From the NCBI RefSeq assembly GCF_017349355.1, contig NZ_JAFMPM010000006.1:1-64000 (forward strand): a stretch of DNA of 64,000 bases, read 5' to 3'. Numbering within the stretch: position 1 is the stretch's first letter; each line of letters starts with the position of its first letter. Below are positions 39,587 through 50,600 of the stretch, piece by piece. The translations under genes and the position numbers were made by a program. The notes under the pieces were generated by a model. That model was not told the origin of the DNA. It saw only the letters and a program-made list of their open reading frames with translations, and did no database searches. The stretch comes from Thiothrix fructosivorans (lineage in GTDB: Bacteria > Pseudomonadota > Gammaproteobacteria > Thiotrichales > Thiotrichaceae).

Positions 39587-39833
39587 CTAATCAATCCGGC
39601 TTAAAGCTAAAAAATGGAGTGTCCGAACACATCCTGCGTGGCTGTCGTTTTATTGCGAACAGGCTAACCTTCTGGAAGCCCCAAAAAATAATTCGCTAAA
39701 TGTAACAACCGCCACTACTTTGGGCAAGCCGACTTGTGTGATAACTTCACATTCCGGCTAAAATGGATGCCTTTTTAGCAGATTAATCAGCGTTTAGAAA
39801 GCAATTATCAACCCATAGGGTTAATGTACAATT

Positions 39834-40700
39834 ATGTCAGCAGATACACTCAGACGTTTTATGCTTGAACAAGCGCATGTGCGCGGTGAATGGCTACATC
39901 TTGACCAAACATGGCAAGCGATGCTCGCCCGGGCCGCCTACCCCGCGTTTGTCAAAACCATCTTGGGCGAAGCCCTCACCGCTGCCGTGTTACTGGCGGC
40001 AACCATCAAGCACGATGGCTCGCTCACCTTACAGATCAGCGGCGATGGCCCGATTCACTTATTGGTCATTCAAGCCACCGCACAAGGCACGGTACGCGGG
40101 CTAGCGCAGTGGACGCGGGAAGCCGAGGCGACCACCTTGCCAGCCCTGTTTGGCGATGCGGCACAGCTTGCGATTACCTTGGAATCCAATAATAGCAAGG
40201 AACGCTACCAAAGCCTGATCCCGCTAGAAGGTGATTCGTTAAGCGCTGCCCTCGAAGCGTATTTTGAGCGTTCCGAACAATTGCCGACTCGCTTGTGGTT
40301 GATGTCAGATGATAAGTCAGTCGCTGGTATTCTGTTACAACGCTTGCCGCAAGCCGAGGTGAATGCGGACGATTGGCAACGCGCCTCAGTCTTACTCGAT
40401 ACCCTGACCCGTGAAGAATTGGTACAGCTTGCTCCAGAAGACTTGCTGTTCCGTTTATTCCACGAAGAAGACGTGCGCTTATTCGATGCCAAGGACATCC
40501 GCTTCCAATGCAGTTGCAGCCAAGAACGCGTGGAAACCATGATCCGTTCGTTAGGGCAAGCCGAAGCAGAAACGATTGTCGCCGAACAAGGGAAAATTGA
40601 GATCATTTGCGAATTCTGCAACGCCAGCTATACACTGGACGCGGTCGACACCGCCTTGTTATTCACGCCTGCGATGCCGCCGAATGATACCTTACACTAA
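39834..40700 (+). CDS. hslO: Redox-regulated chaperone Hsp33
   Basis: This 288-residue protein has the Hsp33 fold and, near the C-terminus, the redox zinc site FQCSCSQERVETM and ICEFCNASYTL (CxC and CxxC). Upon oxidation it binds unfolding proteins in the cytosol. The N-terminus (DTLRRFMLEQAHVRGEWLHL) is typical of the family. No strong Shine-Dalgarno is visible. It is followed after 30 bases by an oxidoreductase gene, possibly co-transcribed. Confidence 0.95.
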   Translation: MSADTLRRFMLEQAHVRGEWLHLDQTWQAMLARAAYPAFVKTILGEALTAAVLLAATIKHDGSLTLQISGDGPIHLLVIQATAQGTVRGLAQWTREAEATTLPALFGDAAQLAITLESNNSKERYQSLIPLEGDSLSAALEAYFERSEQLPTRLWLMSDDKSVAGILLQRLPQAEVNADDWQRASVLLDTLTREELVQLAPEDLLFRLFHEEDVRLFDAKDIRFQCSCSQERVETMIRSLGQAEAETIVAEQGKIEIICEFCNASYTLDAVDTALLFTPAMPPNDTLH

Positions 40701-40730
40701 CCGAATCATTACTTTATTACTGGAAATCTC

Positions 40731-41315
40731 ATGCGTGTCTTGATCGTTTACGCCCACCCCAACCCTAGCAGCTTCAACCATGCGATGCTGGATTATTGCC
40801 GTAACGGCTTGCTGGCAGGCGGTCACGAAGTCCGCGTCAAAGACTTGTATGCCGAAGATTTTGACCCCGTACTGCGTGCTTCCGATCTCGCCGTACTGCA
40901 AACCGGCACGATTCCCGAAAAAATCGCCCGTGAACAGCAAGATTTGCTGTGGGCAGATGGCTTGGTCTTCATTTACCCACTGTGGTGGTTTGACCGCCCC
41001 GCGATTCTGAAAGGCTGGTTCGACCACGTACTCACCAACGGCACCGCGTTTGAATATTCGCAGGAAGGCGTAAAAGGCTTGCTGAAACACCAACGCGCCT
41101 TGGTATTGATCACCGCAGGCGGCACAGAAGACTACTTCCGCCAAACCGATGCGGAACATTTGATCTACCGCCCCGTCACGGATGGCACACTCGCGTTCTG
41201 TGGGATCAAAGATGTGCGCCACAGCATTTATTACAATGTCCCCGCCCTTAGTGCCGAGGCACGTACCGACATTTTGGAAGACATTGCCAAAATGGGGCGT
41301 GAGTTCGCGTGTTAA
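40731..41315 (+). CDS. NAD(P)H dehydrogenase (quinone)-like flavoprotein
   Basis: This 194-residue flavodoxin-fold protein has the FMN/FAD loop YAHPNPSSFNHAML and the flavin-isoalloxazine segment FIYPLWWFDRPAILKGWFDHVL, then LVLITAGGTEDYF. It belongs to the KefF/MdaB/NQO group that reduces quinones by two electrons. GGAAATCTC lies before the ATG. The stop overlaps the start of the next hydrolase gene by 7 bases. Confidence 0.87.
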   Translation: MRVLIVYAHPNPSSFNHAMLDYCRNGLLAGGHEVRVKDLYAEDFDPVLRASDLAVLQTGTIPEKIAREQQDLLWADGLVFIYPLWWFDRPAILKGWFDHVLTNGTAFEYSQEGVKGLLKHQRALVLITAGGTEDYFRQTDAEHLIYRPVTDGTLAFCGIKDVRHSIYYNVPALSAEARTDILEDIAKMGREFAC

Positions 41316-42079
41316 ATTACCGCCTCTTTGGTGACTTGAGCAGCAGCGCAGCACCCTTGGTGGTGCTGCACGGCTTATTAGGGTCGTTGGATAACTGGCA
41401 TACCTTTGCGCGTGGACAAGCGGGTAAACGCACGGTGTTAGCCATTGATTTACGCAATCATGGCGACTCCCCGCACGTTGCAGGCATGTCATACCGGCAA
41501 ATGGTCGACGATGTGGTGGCTGTTTTGGATACGCTCGCCATTCCCGAATGCTATTTGATGGGGCATTCGATGGGCGGCAAAGTCGCGATGATGCTTGCCT
41601 TGCAACACCCTAGCCGCGTGCGACGCTTGCTGGTGGTGGATATTGCACCCAAAGCCTACCCACCACGCCATCAAGCTTTATTGCACGCCATGGTCGGAAT
41701 GCCCCTAGGCGAATTGAGCAGCCGCAAACAAGCCGACGAATGGCTCAGCGCCACCGTCAAACACCCGTTTGAGCGCGGTTTTTTGCTAAAAAATCTGGGC
41801 AGAAAAACAGAGGGGCAGTTTTACTGGCAATGTAATTTGCCCGAAATTGCACGGCATTACCTGAAGATTTCCGGTTTCCCCACCACGGACGCGGTTTACC
41901 CTGCCCCAACTTTATTCATTCGCGGTGGGCAATCGGATTACGTAGCCGATACCGATTTGCCCATGATTCGGCAAGCATTTCCCGCTGCTGAACTGGTCAC
42001 AGTTGCAGCAGCAGGGCATTTGCCGCATGTGCAAACGCCCGCCGAATTCACCGTGCTAGTAGAGGCTTTTTTGGGTTAA
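41309..42079 (+). CDS. Alpha/beta hydrolase, YbfF-like esterase
   Basis: This 256-residue hydrolase has VVLHGLLGSLDNWHTFA (oxyanion hole), AIDLRNHGDSPH and the nucleophile elbow LMGHSMGGKVAMMLA, with a C-terminal Asp and AGHLPHVQTP for the triad. These are the hallmarks of YbfF, which hydrolyses short- and medium-chain acyl esters, including acyl-CoA in vitro. It starts with GTG, overlapping the preceding gene, and its stop overlaps the stop of the convergent lipoprotein gene by 4 bases. Confidence 0.87.
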   Translation: MLNYRLFGDLSSSAAPLVVLHGLLGSLDNWHTFARGQAGKRTVLAIDLRNHGDSPHVAGMSYRQMVDDVVAVLDTLAIPECYLMGHSMGGKVAMMLALQHPSRVRRLLVVDIAPKAYPPRHQALLHAMVGMPLGELSSRKQADEWLSATVKHPFERGFLLKNLGRKTEGQFYWQCNLPEIARHYLKISGFPTTDAVYPAPTLFIRGGQSDYVADTDLPMIRQAFPAAELVTVAAAGHLPHVQTPAEFTVLVEAFLG

Positions 42080-43026
42080 GCCAAGAGACGACGGTAAGTA
42101 TTCACCCGATTGGACCACCCCGCTAACCAACGGCGTTCGTTGTTGGCGGGCGGTGAATTTCTGACGCGACGTTCCAACACACGCATCGCCGCATCCGCAA
42201 ATTCGTGCAAAGCTTGCTCACCAGGGCGGCTCGGGCGCATCTCTTCCAGCACTTGTAACAAGCCCCAGTTTTGCCCGTTGTAACCACCGCTGCGGCTCAA
42301 ACCTTCACCTTTGAAGTTGGTGTAATCAATCAGTGCGTACCAACCGCCCGGCGTATTCGCGACCGCATTGAGGTTGCTGACAATCTGTGGGCGCAATGGC
42401 TCAGGGCTACTATTCACCAATTTCGGTACGGCACGACGCGTGCGATCCACGATGAACTGTGTCTGTAAGTGACGAGTTTGATAGAGAAAACGTTGCAGTT
42501 CCTGAATTTTCCCCATTTGCTTCGCCTGCATCAGCTCGCCCTTGCTGCGCCACGGCGCACCCGGCGATTGCGTCAACAGTGGAGGGGGCTGTACGCCGCG
42601 TGCCTGCATGTAAGCCAGCAATTCGGGGAAGGTGCTGCCGAAACGTTGCTGCCGACCGTCTGCCGGATACCACGTAAAATGCCCGATTCCCATTGATGCA
42701 AAATTCTCGCCATCATTCCAATGCACTAGGTTATCCATATTGCCACCGCCTTCGTTCTTGAAGATCTGGTCGCCAATCACTTGCAATTCGACGGTCGATA
42801 ATTCCGGCATACCATTGCTGGCGGACTGACTGGGACGATTGAGCGTTTGTGAACCATAGTGGGAGGCATTCTGTGCTGCCGGATTGTGCATGGAAAAAGA
42901 GGAATTCGCGCTTGTCGATGGCGTGGATGTCGCCCCTGCGCCCCGCACCGCTTGCGAACTAGGGCTACAGGCGGATAGACCAAAACTTGCCAACGCGGCA
43001 AGCGCCATCACGGTTGATGTTTTCAT
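42076..43026 (-). CDS. Lipoprotein of unknown function, copy A of a tandem pair
   Basis: The lipoprotein signal ends in LSACS. A Ser/Thr/Asn linker of about 55 residues precedes the conserved region with VIGDQIFKNEGGG, LVHWNDGENFASMGIGHFTW, NFKGEGLSRSGGYNGQNWGL and ERRVRNSPPANNERRWLAGW. The frame opens at TTG 43032, but GAGGG with 8-base spacing favours the ATG at 43026. The Glu followed by GENFxSMGxGHFxWY resembles lysozyme-like folds, but this is inference; no family could be named. Copy B is directly upstream in the same direction. Confidence 0.8.
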   Translation of the reverse strand: MKTSTVMALAALASFGLSACSPSSQAVRGAGATSTPSTSANSSFSMHNPAAQNASHYGSQTLNRPSQSASNGMPELSTVELQVIGDQIFKNEGGGNMDNLVHWNDGENFASMGIGHFTWYPADGRQQRFGSTFPELLAYMQARGVQPPPLLTQSPGAPWRSKGELMQAKQMGKIQELQRFLYQTRHLQTQFIVDRTRRAVPKLVNSSPEPLRPQIVSNLNAVANTPGGWYALIDYTNFKGEGLSRSGGYNGQNWGLLQVLEEMRPSRPGEQALHEFADAAMRVLERRVRNSPPANNERRWLAGWSNRVNTYRRLLA

Positions 43027-43116
43027 AAACAATTCCCTCTTATTATTATTTTTAGGGAACTATAATGTAAATCGACTCGCCGGAAAGTATTATCCGACGA
43101 GCGCTACAATGGACAC

Positions 43117-44115
43117 TTATACGCCGGGGTAACGGTAAGTATTAATGCGGTTTGACCACCCCGCCAACCAACGCGCTTCATTGCGAGCAGGCGGCGAATT
43201 ACGCACCCGCCGTTCCAACACGCGACTGGCGGAATCCGCGAAGGCATTCAGGGCTTGCTGCCCCGGCTGACTCGGCTGCATGTTTTCTAACACTTGCAAC
43301 AGCCCCCAGTTTTGCCCGTTATAGCCACCGGACGTATTCAGCCCTTCGCCTTTGAAATTGACGTAATCCACCAGCGCGTACCAACCACCGGGGGTATTCG
43401 CAATCGCATTCAGGTTTTGTCCAACGGTAGCGCGGGATTGTCTAGGGGCAGCATCAACCAATTTCGGCATGGCACGGCGGGCGCGTTCGACGATGTACGC
43501 AGCTTGCAAGAGGCGCGTTTGGTAAAGCAAATTTTGTAATTCTTGCACTTGCCCGCTTTGCTTGGCGTGCATCAACTCGGCTTTGCTGTTCCACGGTGCG
43601 CCTTGGTAACGGGCTTGTTGTACCCACACGGGCAACGGCACACCATTGGATTGCAGATGACCTAACAAATCTGGGAAGGTGTTGCCAAAGCGTGCCTGAC
43701 GCCCTGCGGGATACCACGTAAAATGCCCTAAGCCCATTGAGGCGAAGTTTTCACCGTCATTCCAATGCACTAACTTGTCAGGATCACTGCCGCTTTCGTT
43801 TTTGAAAATGCGGTCGGCAATCATCATGAGTTCATGGCTGGACATCTGCGGCATACCGGATGCGCCACCGCCTAACGTACTGCCTGTAAAGCCTGCATAC
43901 GCAGCAGTATTATTACGCCCATTTTGACGGCTGGTTTGTGCCACTTGGCGCGATTTATTGCCAGTATTTTTAGCAACTGAGGTTTTTTTAGTCGCACCAA
44001 ACAGTAATTCATCCGTTTCATCTTGCTGAGACGATTTGATTGTCTGTGAACTGCACCCCGATACCCCGATGGTCACGGCAAGTGCAATAAATGTTCCCCA
44101 CGCCTGAATGCGCAT
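43117..44115 (-). CDS. Lipoprotein of unknown function, copy B of a tandem pair
   Basis: The lipoprotein signal ends in VSGCSSQ. Residues about 30-95 form a low-complexity Lys/Gln/Asn linker unlike that of copy A. The conserved domain matches copy A along its length: ADRIFKNESGS, LVHWNDGENFASMGLGHFTW, TPGGWYALVDYVNFKGEGLN, YNGQNWGLLQVLE and RVRNSPPARNEARWLAGWSN. GAGGGG precedes the start. The gap between copies is about 90 bases, so they may be co-expressed. Outer-membrane location is expected (residue after the lipidated Cys is Ser, not Asp). Confidence 0.8.
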   Translation of the reverse strand: MRIQAWGTFIALAVTIGVSGCSSQTIKSSQQDETDELLFGATKKTSVAKNTGNKSRQVAQTSRQNGRNNTAAYAGFTGSTLGGGASGMPQMSSHELMMIADRIFKNESGSDPDKLVHWNDGENFASMGLGHFTWYPAGRQARFGNTFPDLLGHLQSNGVPLPVWVQQARYQGAPWNSKAELMHAKQSGQVQELQNLLYQTRLLQAAYIVERARRAMPKLVDAAPRQSRATVGQNLNAIANTPGGWYALVDYVNFKGEGLNTSGGYNGQNWGLLQVLENMQPSQPGQQALNAFADSASRVLERRVRNSPPARNEARWLAGWSNRINTYRYPGV

Positions 44116-44230
44116 GTTGTTCGCCCCTCGTTATTTACCAGCAGATATTTTTGAATTAATTGCTGGGCATTAATAATCCAGAGCAACTTTACGTATGCTT
44201 AATAAGTTAAATTAATGATAATAAGAGCAA

Positions 44231-44253
44231 AAAACCCGCAAAAAGCGGGTTTT
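44231..44253 (-). terminator. Rho-independent terminator after gatC
   Basis: The minus strand reads a 9-bp stem aaaacccgc/gcgggtttt around five bases, followed by two more T, 30 bases after the gatC stop. It can also work less well on the plus strand. Confidence 0.82.
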
Positions 44254-44282
44254 AACAGGGGAAAATATCAGCGCAAATCGAA

Positions 44283-44570
44283 TTATTCGAGCACTTTGGG
44301 TACGAGGTACAAGCCATCTTCCACTTCTGGCGCGACGGACTGGTATTTCTCGCGATGGCTGGTTTCTGTCACCACGTCTTCACGCAAGCGTTGCATCATA
44401 TCCAGCGGATGCGCCATCGGCTCAACCCCCGTGGTATCCACCGCACTCAACTGATCCACCAAATTCAGGATATTGGACAAGTTCTGGGTATACGCCTCCA
44501 GTCGATCATCTGGCACTGCCAGACGCGCCAAACGCGCCACTTTTTTCACTTCAGCTTCACTAATCGCCAT
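44283..44570 (-). CDS. gatC: Aspartyl/glutamyl-tRNA amidotransferase subunit C
   Basis: This 95-residue protein begins ISEAEVKKVARLARLAVPDD and has the C-terminal MQRLREDVVTE stretch typical of GatC, which wraps around GatA-GatB and stabilises the complex. GGAAGG lies upstream. It is third in a gatA-gatB-gatC unit; many bacteria have gatC first, so the order is less usual. Confidence 0.95.
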   Translation of the reverse strand: MAISEAEVKKVARLARLAVPDDRLEAYTQNLSNILNLVDQLSAVDTTGVEPMAHPLDMMQRLREDVVTETSHREKYQSVAPEVEDGLYLVPKVLE

Positions 44571-44572
44571 AA

Positions 44573-46003
44573 TCAGCCTTCCAACTTCTGTTTCAGAATA
44601 TCGTTCAAGGTATTGGGGTTCGCCTTCCCTTTGGAAGCCCGCATCGCCTGCCCCACAAAGAAACCGAACAGCTTATCCTTACCACTGCGGTATTCCGCCA
44701 CCTGCCCCGGATTATTCGCAATGATTTCATCAATCACCGCTTCAATCGCGCTGGTATCGGTAATTTGCTTCAAGCCTTTCTTGTCGATGATTGCATCGGC
44801 AGAGCCTTCGCCGTTCCACATTGCCGCGAACACATCCCGCGCAATCTTGTTGGAAACGGTATTGTCCTGAATGCGCTTGAGCAATTCGATCAACGCCGCA
44901 CTGCTTACCGGCACGGCAGCAATCTCCATCTCATTGTCTGCCAACGTTTTGCTGACTTCGCCATTCACCCAGTTCGCCGCGAGTTTCGCATCCCCGCAAC
45001 CTTGCGCGACTGCCTCGAAATAATCCGCCACTTCACGGCTGAGCGTCAGCAAGCTGGCATCGTAAGCCGTCAGCGCGTATTCCGCCATGAAACGCTGTTT
45101 CTTGGCATCCGGCAATTCCGGCATGGTAGCGCGTACCGCTTCAATATCCGCTGGAGTGATTTCCACAGGCAGCAAATCAGGGTCAGGGAAGTAACGGTAG
45201 TCGTTAGCGTCTTCCTTGCTGCGCATCGAACGGGTTTCGTCCTTGTCCGGGTCGTACAAGCGCGTTTCCTGCACGACCTTGCCGCCGGATTCGATAATGT
45301 CGATCTGGCGTTCCACTTCGTGATTGATGGCGCGTTCAATAAACTTAAACGAGTTCAAGTTCTTGATTTCGGCACGTGTGCCGAATTCTGCACCGGGGCG
45401 ACGTACCGACACGTTCGCATCGCAACGGAACGAACCCTCTTGCATATTGCCATCGCCTACGCCGAGGTAGCGCACCAATGCGTGCAGCTTTTTCATGTAA
45501 GCCACGGCTTCTTTGGCATTGCGCATATCCGGCTCGGAAACGATTTCCAGCAACGGCGTACCTGCACGGTTCAAGTCGATCCCGGTTTGTCCTTGGAAAT
45601 CTTCGTGCAGCGATTTGCCCGCATCTTCTTCCAGATGGGCGCGGGTAATGCCAATGCGCTTGGTGTCACCGTTTTCCAGTTGGATGTCCATGTGACCTAA
45701 GCCAACGATGGGCAGCTCGTACTGGCTAATCTGATAACCTTTGGGCGAGTCAGGGTAGAAGTAGTTTTTACGTGCAAAAATCGAACGCGGCGCAATCTCA
45801 GCATCAATTGCCAAGCCTAAGCGAATCGCCAATTCCACCGCTTTTTTGTTGAGCACGGGCAAAACACCCGGCATCCCCAAATCGACCAGATTGGCTTGCG
45901 TGTTCGGCTCTGCGCCGTATGCGGTCGATGAACCCGAAAATATCTTTGAATTGGTGGCAAGCTGGGCGTGAATTTCCAGACCAATAACGGTTTCCCATTC
46001 CAT
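44573..46003 (-). CDS. gatB: Aspartyl/glutamyl-tRNA amidotransferase subunit B
   Basis: This 476-residue protein has the N-terminal [20 protein letters not shown], the phosphotransferase-type active-site region with [20 protein letters not shown], and a C-terminal GatB/YqeY domain. It activates Glu/Asp on misacylated tRNA-Gln or tRNA-Asn for amidation with ammonia from GatA. GGAGGA lies 6 bases before the ATG. It lies 12 bases after gatA and 2 before gatC. Confidence 0.96.
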   Translation of the reverse strand: MEWETVIGLEIHAQLATNSKIFSGSSTAYGAEPNTQANLVDLGMPGVLPVLNKKAVELAIRLGLAIDAEIAPRSIFARKNYFYPDSPKGYQISQYELPIVGLGHMDIQLENGDTKRIGITRAHLEEDAGKSLHEDFQGQTGIDLNRAGTPLLEIVSEPDMRNAKEAVAYMKKLHALVRYLGVGDGNMQEGSFRCDANVSVRRPGAEFGTRAEIKNLNSFKFIERAINHEVERQIDIIESGGKVVQETRLYDPDKDETRSMRSKEDANDYRYFPDPDLLPVEITPADIEAVRATMPELPDAKKQRFMAEYALTAYDASLLTLSREVADYFEAVAQGCGDAKLAANWVNGEVSKTLADNEMEIAAVPVSSAALIELLKRIQDNTVSNKIARDVFAAMWNGEGSADAIIDKKGLKQITDTSAIEAVIDEIIANNPGQVAEYRSGKDKLFGFFVGQAMRASKGKANPNTLNDILKQKLEG

Positions 46004-46015
46004 GCGCTGTCCTCC

Positions 46016-47494
46016 TTACGCGAACTGGGCTGGCACTTGCGTGTGCCAGTCCGTCCATTGTTGGTACTGATGCGCAATGTTCAACATCCGCGCTTCCTCA
46101 AAATAATTGCCGACTAATTGCATCCCGACAGGCAAACCGTCCGCCGCAAAGCCGATGGGGAACGTCATCCCCGGCAACCCTGCCAAACTGACTGGAATGG
46201 TGTACAAATCTTCGAGGTACATTGCAATCGGGTCATCTTTTTTCGCACCGATACCGAAGGCGGTGGTCGGGCAAGAAGGCCCCATGATCACATCCACATC
46301 CTTGAATGCGGCTTCAAAATCCTGTTTGATCAGCCGACGAACCTGCTGAGCTTTCAGATAATAGGCATCATAATACCCTGCGGAAAGTGCGTAAGTGCCG
46401 ATCATAATGCGGCGTTTGACCTCATCACCGAAACCTTCCCAGCGGCTGCGCTCATACAAATCCATCAAATCTTTTGGATTCTCACAACGATGCCCGAAAC
46501 GTACCCCGTCAAAGCGTGACAGGTTGGACGAACATTCCGCCGGAGCAACCACGTAATACACGGGTACGGCAAGGTGGCTGTTCGGCAAGGTTACTTCCTT
46601 GATAATCGCGCCCTTGGCTTGGAATTCTTTAATGGCACGGTCAATCACTGCACCGACCTGCGCATCCAGCCCTTCGGCGAAGAATTCTTTCGGCAATCCA
46701 ATCCGCAAACCTTCCAGCGAACCATTGAGGTTGGCGGTGTAATCCGGCACAGGCAAATCAACGCTAGTAGAATCGCGGCTATCCAAGCCCGCAATAATAT
46801 TCATGGTAATCGCGCAATCTTCCGCCGACGGCGCCATCGGACCACACTGGTCAAGGCTGGAGGCAAACGCAATCATGCCGTAGCGCGAAATCCGCCCGTA
46901 AGTCGGTTTAATCCCCGTGATATTGCAGAATGACGCGGGTTGGCGAATCGAGCCGCCGGTATCCGTCCCCAACGTCATCGGGGCAAGCCGTGCCGCAATC
47001 GTTGCCGCACCACCGCCTGAACTGCCGCCTGGTACTTTGGTGGTATCCCACGGATTACACACATTCCCAAACGCCGAGGTTTCGTTGGAAGACCCCATTG
47101 CAAACTCATCCATATTGTTCTTGCCGAGCAAGACACCGCCAGCCGCTTTGAGCTTTGCCGCGACATGCGCGTCATACGGCGAAATGAAATTCGACAGCAT
47201 ATTGGAGGCGCACGTAGTCCGCACGCCTTCCGAACAGAACAAATCTTTGAGGGAATACGGTACACCCGCCATTGCACCCGTCAGTTCGCCCTTGCGGATA
47301 CGGTTGTCGATGTCCACGGCTTGCGCTTGAGCAGACTCGCGGGTGACGGTAATGTAGGCATTTAATTCAGGGTTGAAGCGTTCGATGCGGTCAAGGTACG
47401 CATCGGTGGCTTCCATGACAGAAAATTTGCCCGTATGCACCCCGTCGTGAATGCCCTTCAAGGACAGGGTATGGATGGAATCAGCCTGCGACAT
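46016..47494 (-). CDS. gatA: Aspartyl/glutamyl-tRNA amidotransferase subunit A
   Basis: This 492-residue amidase-signature enzyme has the catalytic Lys in VPYSLKDLF, the glycine/serine-rich [15 protein letters not shown] with the second Ser, and the nucleophile in [14 protein letters not shown]. It releases ammonia from glutamine and channels it to GatB. CGGAG is placed 6 bases before the ATG. It is the first gene of the gatABC unit. Confidence 0.96.
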   Translation of the reverse strand: MSQADSIHTLSLKGIHDGVHTGKFSVMEATDAYLDRIERFNPELNAYITVTRESAQAQAVDIDNRIRKGELTGAMAGVPYSLKDLFCSEGVRTTCASNMLSNFISPYDAHVAAKLKAAGGVLLGKNNMDEFAMGSSNETSAFGNVCNPWDTTKVPGGSSGGGAATIAARLAPMTLGTDTGGSIRQPASFCNITGIKPTYGRISRYGMIAFASSLDQCGPMAPSAEDCAITMNIIAGLDSRDSTSVDLPVPDYTANLNGSLEGLRIGLPKEFFAEGLDAQVGAVIDRAIKEFQAKGAIIKEVTLPNSHLAVPVYYVVAPAECSSNLSRFDGVRFGHRCENPKDLMDLYERSRWEGFGDEVKRRIMIGTYALSAGYYDAYYLKAQQVRRLIKQDFEAAFKDVDVIMGPSCPTTAFGIGAKKDDPIAMYLEDLYTIPVSLAGLPGMTFPIGFAADGLPVGMQLVGNYFEEARMLNIAHQYQQWTDWHTQVPAQFA

Positions 47495-47517
47495 GGTTTC
47501 TCCGTTTATGCCTTATT

Positions 47518-47555
47518 CCCCTCGCCCCTTGAGGAAGAGGGGCAGGGGTGAGGGG
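47518..47555. repeat. C/G-rich palindromic intergenic repeat
   Basis: cccctcgcccctt pairs imperfectly with gaggggcaggggtgagggg around a gaggaa loop. This layout is like the short C/G-rich repeats scattered between genes in many Gammaproteobacteria. It lies between gatA and the adhesin gene. Whether other copies exist in the genome cannot be seen here. Confidence 0.7.
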
Positions 47556-47566
47556 TAATCTATGAA

Positions 47567-47588
47567 CGGCTTACTATAGTGTAAGCCG
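47567..47588 (-). terminator. Hairpin after the adhesin gene
   Basis: cggcttac (47567-47574) pairs with gtaagccg (47581-47588) around six bases, 33 bases beyond the stop of the minus-strand adhesin gene. There is no clear T-run, so termination is uncertain. Confidence 0.4.
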
Positions 47589-47620
47589 CTTACCGCTGGC
47601 AACCGTACAACAATATCAGA

Positions 47621-50600
47621 CTAGCGTGGCAGACTACCCGTAATGATAAAATTGTTGCTGTAACTTAGGTTATCAGGGTGCATTAACACATTACCCAACA
47701 GTACGTTGGTATCATTGCTCGGCCCAGTGAACATGGCTGCACCGTCCATATTGAGATCCGTCGCGTAATACCCTAACAAACGGAAAGCTGTATTCACCAG
47801 TTTATTATCCGGCGACACCAAGATTGCTCCCAAAATAACACTGCCATCACTACCGGGGCCGCCCAAAATAATGGTATTGCTATTATTCGTATCCCCTGCC
47901 CATAACAATGCCAATGAGTTATTGATTAAACGGGCATTAACGCCACCGTACACCTTCGTACCCGGATGCGTGAAGTCAATCAATTCTGGAGGCGTTTTTA
48001 GCGGAATAGGCGCATTGGTCATTACCCCCAAATGGTTGCGGTGACGTACCACCACATAATAATCACCATCCATCACGTTGAATAATTGCAAGGTTTTCGA
48101 GCCAGTTGCGGCATCAACTACATCACCATCGCCTTGCAATAGCGCAGCCATAGCAGCCACCCGCACGGTTGGATCAAATTTATCACGCACTTCAACCAAT
48201 ACCCAATCCACGGGCGTATCCTTACCCGTGGCACTCATAACACTGGTAGACGCCGTTTCCTTACCAGGATAGTTGAACGGCGACACGGTGCTACTAGAAT
48301 CCATATAACCAAAGGCACTCTTTAACTCACCATACGGCTGTAGGGTAGGTAAAACACCTTTCCGCAATAAGTCATTCGCCATCAAACCTGTCCTAGTGCT
48401 ATACGGCCCTTGCAGGAAAACCCGTAATTGCAGCGTCACAAGGAAATCCTCTTCAATATCCAAATAAGCAGCAATGCCGTTGCCGTTGTTATCCACCGCA
48501 TCGGCGGGATTACCATCCCCATTCGGGTCAGGCTTCTCTGTAGCGGTCGATGAACCGTCGTTATCATCGTCAGTATCGAGATAATCGAACTTGCTATCCT
48601 TATCGGTATCACGGGCATCATTTGGGTTGCCATCTTTGTTCGCGTCCGGCACTTCGTAGCGGGTCAAGACCGTATCGTTATCATCATCCGTATCCAGATA
48701 ATCGGCGATGCCATCCGCATCGGAATCCCTTGCGTCCAAGTGATTGCCATCACCGTTCGGGTCGGGCATTTCATAGCGAGTCGCAATGCTATCGTTGTCA
48801 TCATCCTCATCCAGCGCGTCGATAATGCCATCTTTATCATAATCCAACGGCACGGTTGAATCATCGACTTCAGGTTTATCGCCAATGCCATCACCGTCGG
48901 TATCCGCTTTCCACGGGTCAGTACCGACCACTTTTTCTACGGAATCCATCAAGCCATCTTTGTCATTATCTTCATCCACATCCTGTACCGACACGATCAG
49001 CACGCGCTCCGCACAAGCGCCCTGCGAGTCACACACTTTAATACCCACGATGTAAGCACGATCCTTATTGGCATCTTGCGGCTTTTCGTAATCAGGCGGT
49101 TTTTTGAACAATAACTCACCCGTGGCGGGGTTCAGGGTGAAGAGTGCATCATCCACTTGACCCGCTAATGTGTACACTAGCCCATTACCTTCGGCATCTT
49201 TATTATCATCAGCAGTTAAATCCAACACGATGACCGTACTGTTTTCAGGAAACGTGATGGCACTAGGGTTAGTAATACTGGGTGGCAGATTTTCACCACT
49301 GACATCCGCCACGCTCACTTGCAATGCCTGTGAATCCGTTAAACTACCATCGCTAACCATCACGATGACGTTATAGACATTATTCTTATCGCTATCAGTA
49401 GGCACTTCGTAATCGGGCGCTTTCAAAAACGTGAGTGCGCCACTGGTCGAGTTAATACTGAACAATGCAGCATCTGTACCGCCCGTAATGCTATAGGTCA
49501 ATACAGGGCTATTCGCATCCACTGCCAATACGGTAGTCACGATTGTCTGATTTTCTTTCGGCTGCACCACTGCCGTCGCATTACCGCCATCACTGACAAT
49601 ATCCGGCGGCGCGTTCTCATCCGGCAAATTCGTCAACCCAATATAGAGCATTTGCTTATCGGACAAATCGCCATCGCTGACCGTGACTTCCACTTCGTAA
49701 GTCCGATCATGATTCACATCCAAAGGCTTCTCATAATCCGGTGCAGCCAAAAACCGTAAGCGCCCCGTAGTCGCCGTAATCTTAAACAGACTAACATCAG
49801 CCCCCCCGCTAATTCTGTAGGTCAGAGGGTCTTTATTCACATCCGTAGCATCCACATTCGCCGCTTCGATTTGGTTTTCATCAGCAAGCAGATGAGCCAC
49901 ATCACCGCCGCCATCGCTGGTAATTTGCGGCGCAGCATTGGTATTTTCAGCAATATTGGTCACTTGCACCGTCAACGCCTGCGTCGCGCTCAACGTACCA
50001 TCCGTCACCGCCACTTGCAGCACGTAGGTATTGTTTAAATCCGCATCTGTGGGTGCTTCATAATCGGGTGCAACCTTAAAACTCAATGCGCCCGTTGTCG
50101 CGTTGATCGTAAAGCGTGCCGCGTCTGTGCCGCTAATGCTATAGATCAACGCATTCGCGTCTGGGTCAGTCGCCGTCACACTCGGCAAGCTCACCTGCCC
50201 TTCTGGTAGCGATAACGTCGCCGCTGCAACACCATTATTGCTGGTAATGACCGGCGGCTGGTTAGCAGGTTTATTGACCGGATTGACAGTAACACTCGCC
50301 GTATCATCTTCATTCGGGAAAATACTGCGATTAAACGGCGTGGAATCGGTGTCTTCATTGAACGCAAAAGTAATTTCGCCATTGACCCGATAGCTGCTGG
50401 CTGTACCCACTCGCGCCCGTACTTTCAGCGTTTTCGAGCCATTCGCCGCAATCGCATCCGCATCCCAAACACCCGTGGTCGCGTCATAACGTCCGGCGGA
50501 ATCATCCCCGACCCACGTCAAGCCTGCTGGCCATTCCAAGCCGACTTGCACCAAACTGGTCGCCGTGGCCGAGGTATTTTTCACGGTATAGCTCAGTTCT

